A stretch of DNA of 20,625 nt, taken from positions 1 to 20,625 of the IMG/VR virus record IMGVR_UViG_3300049846_000917. One strand, given 5' to 3'. Made by a program: the position numbers and the translations under genes. Position 1 is the first letter of the stretch. Each line of letters begins with the position of its first letter. This stretch comes from a virus. The notes below the pieces were generated by a model that searched no databases, was not told where the DNA came from, and saw nothing but the letters and a program-made list of their open reading frames with translations. Positions 20,163 to 20,625 of the stretch are shown here, one piece after another.

Positions 20163-20625
20163 GTTTTCCTCCTAATCGGCCGCAAAGAGGGCACCTTTTC
20201 TTGGTTATAGTTTTAATCTTGGAGTCAATCTCTTCGATCAATTCGCGTTTTTGCTCCAGCCCTTCTTCCGCCTCTTCAATATCCCGAATTAGATATTCCA
20301 GGATACGTCGATCTTCAGCGCAGTCATCCCCTTTCTTCCGTGCCTTATCTAATCTCTCTGCATCGGGGACTATGTTGGTACGCTCTAGTTCCTTTTCGGT
20401 TTGTGAGATCGCTTTCAGGGCTTTCTCTAATCGCTTGCGCTTATTGTGGGCAGTGAGCGCCCTACGTGCGGCGCTCGATAGCTTTTTAATTGCATATACG
20501 CGATTTTGGCGCGTTTTAATTCGTTTTTCGAGTTTGATTGCCCTTCGCAGCAAAAACGCGCCATTTTGCGTTTTATGCGAAATGGCGCGGTATCGCTTAT
20601 AGGCGCTAGTTAGCTCGTCTAATTG
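20140..20625 (-). CDS. Rad50/SbcC-like N-terminal half, C-terminal part (5'-partial)
   Basis: The frame is open to the window edge, with 161 residues visible. The first in-frame start-like codon (TTG 20553) is not the real start. Nearly all of it is a charged coiled coil (Lys, Glu, Arg, Leu in heptads). It ends with CPLCGRLGG, a CxxC zinc-hook motif about 13 residues before the stop. Rad50 proteins have the hook in the middle of a long coiled coil, so this gene stops right after the hook. The Walker A lobe is expected beyond the edge. The descending arm and Walker B lobe are provided by another gene (17513-18115). The last few residues overlap the HNH gene and may have been changed by its insertion. 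Confidence 0.75.
   Translation of the reverse strand, partial: QLDELTSAYKRYRAISHKTQNGAFLLRRAIKLEKRIKTRQNRVYAIKKLSSAARRALTAHNKRKRLEKALKAISQTEKELERTNIVPDAERLDKARKKGDDCAEDRRILEYLIRDIEEAEEGLEQKRELIEEIDSKIKTITKKRCPLCGRLGGKHAKKKHP
20557..20589 (-). repeat. 10-bp inverted repeat inside the zinc-hook gene
   Basis: cgcgccattt (20557-20566) pairs perfectly with 20580-20589 around a 13-base loop. It lies within the coding frame of the Rad50-like half. The 10-mer gcgccatttt also occurs at 13415-13424, just before the tail-tip gene pair. Confidence 0.5.

Overview
The window reads as part of a tailed double-stranded DNA phage (or prophage) with siphovirus morphology. All genes from base 1 to 17053 are on the + strand and form a late head and tail module. 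All genes from 17050 to the right edge are on the - strand and form a DNA recombination/repair operon. No terminase, portal, integrase, tRNA, CRISPR array or attachment site is visible. The left-hand secreted proteins, with short signal peptides and an N-terminal beta-like part joined to a C-terminal helical part, remind me of Gemmata-type Planctomycetes and their phages. That host idea is an inference only.

Bases 1-2782 hold five small genes: a single-span membrane protein, two exported proteins, a protein with papain-like cysteine peptidase motifs, and a 101-residue protein. They sit directly upstream of the head genes and may act in lysis, host-surface modification or as virion cargo. Bases 2911-6058 hold the capsid genes: a DUF2213-type prohead protease with a long C-terminal extension, a decoration-like protein, and an encapsulin-type HK97-fold major capsid protein followed by a clear terminator. 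Bases 6143-8424 hold the neck genes: a small basic protein, a head-tail adaptor, a stopper candidate, an HK97 gp10-like protein and a tail terminator candidate. Bases 8424-16654 hold the tail genes: a 206-residue structural protein, a tail tube protein, a G/GT-type pair of tail chaperones joined by a -1 frameshift on an A-run, a 965-residue tape measure, a 380-residue tail protein and a 689-residue tail-tip candidate. The tail-tip candidate has M23 peptidase halves in swapped order and a cysteine cluster. Two small genes (one Cys-rich, one exported) close the + strand module and run tail-to-tail into the - strand operon, with overlapping stop codons.

The - strand operon, read from the right edge leftwards, encodes: the end of a Rad50/SbcC-like N-terminal half that stops just after a CPLCG zinc hook; an HNH homing endonuclease; an Mre11/SbcD-like nuclease; a 107-residue unknown; an 86-residue coiled coil; a 200-residue Rad50/SbcC C-terminal lobe (signature motif, Walker B and His switch, but no Walker A); and a 148-residue unknown. 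The simplest reading is an Mre11-Rad50 machine whose ATPase is split into two polypeptides encoded about 2 kb apart, with the nuclease, a selfish endonuclease and two small proteins between them.

The strongest points for follow-up are this split Mre11-Rad50 locus, the apparently circularly permuted M23 module in the tail tip, and the frameshifted tail chaperone. Several strong hairpins inside coding sequence are also listed.
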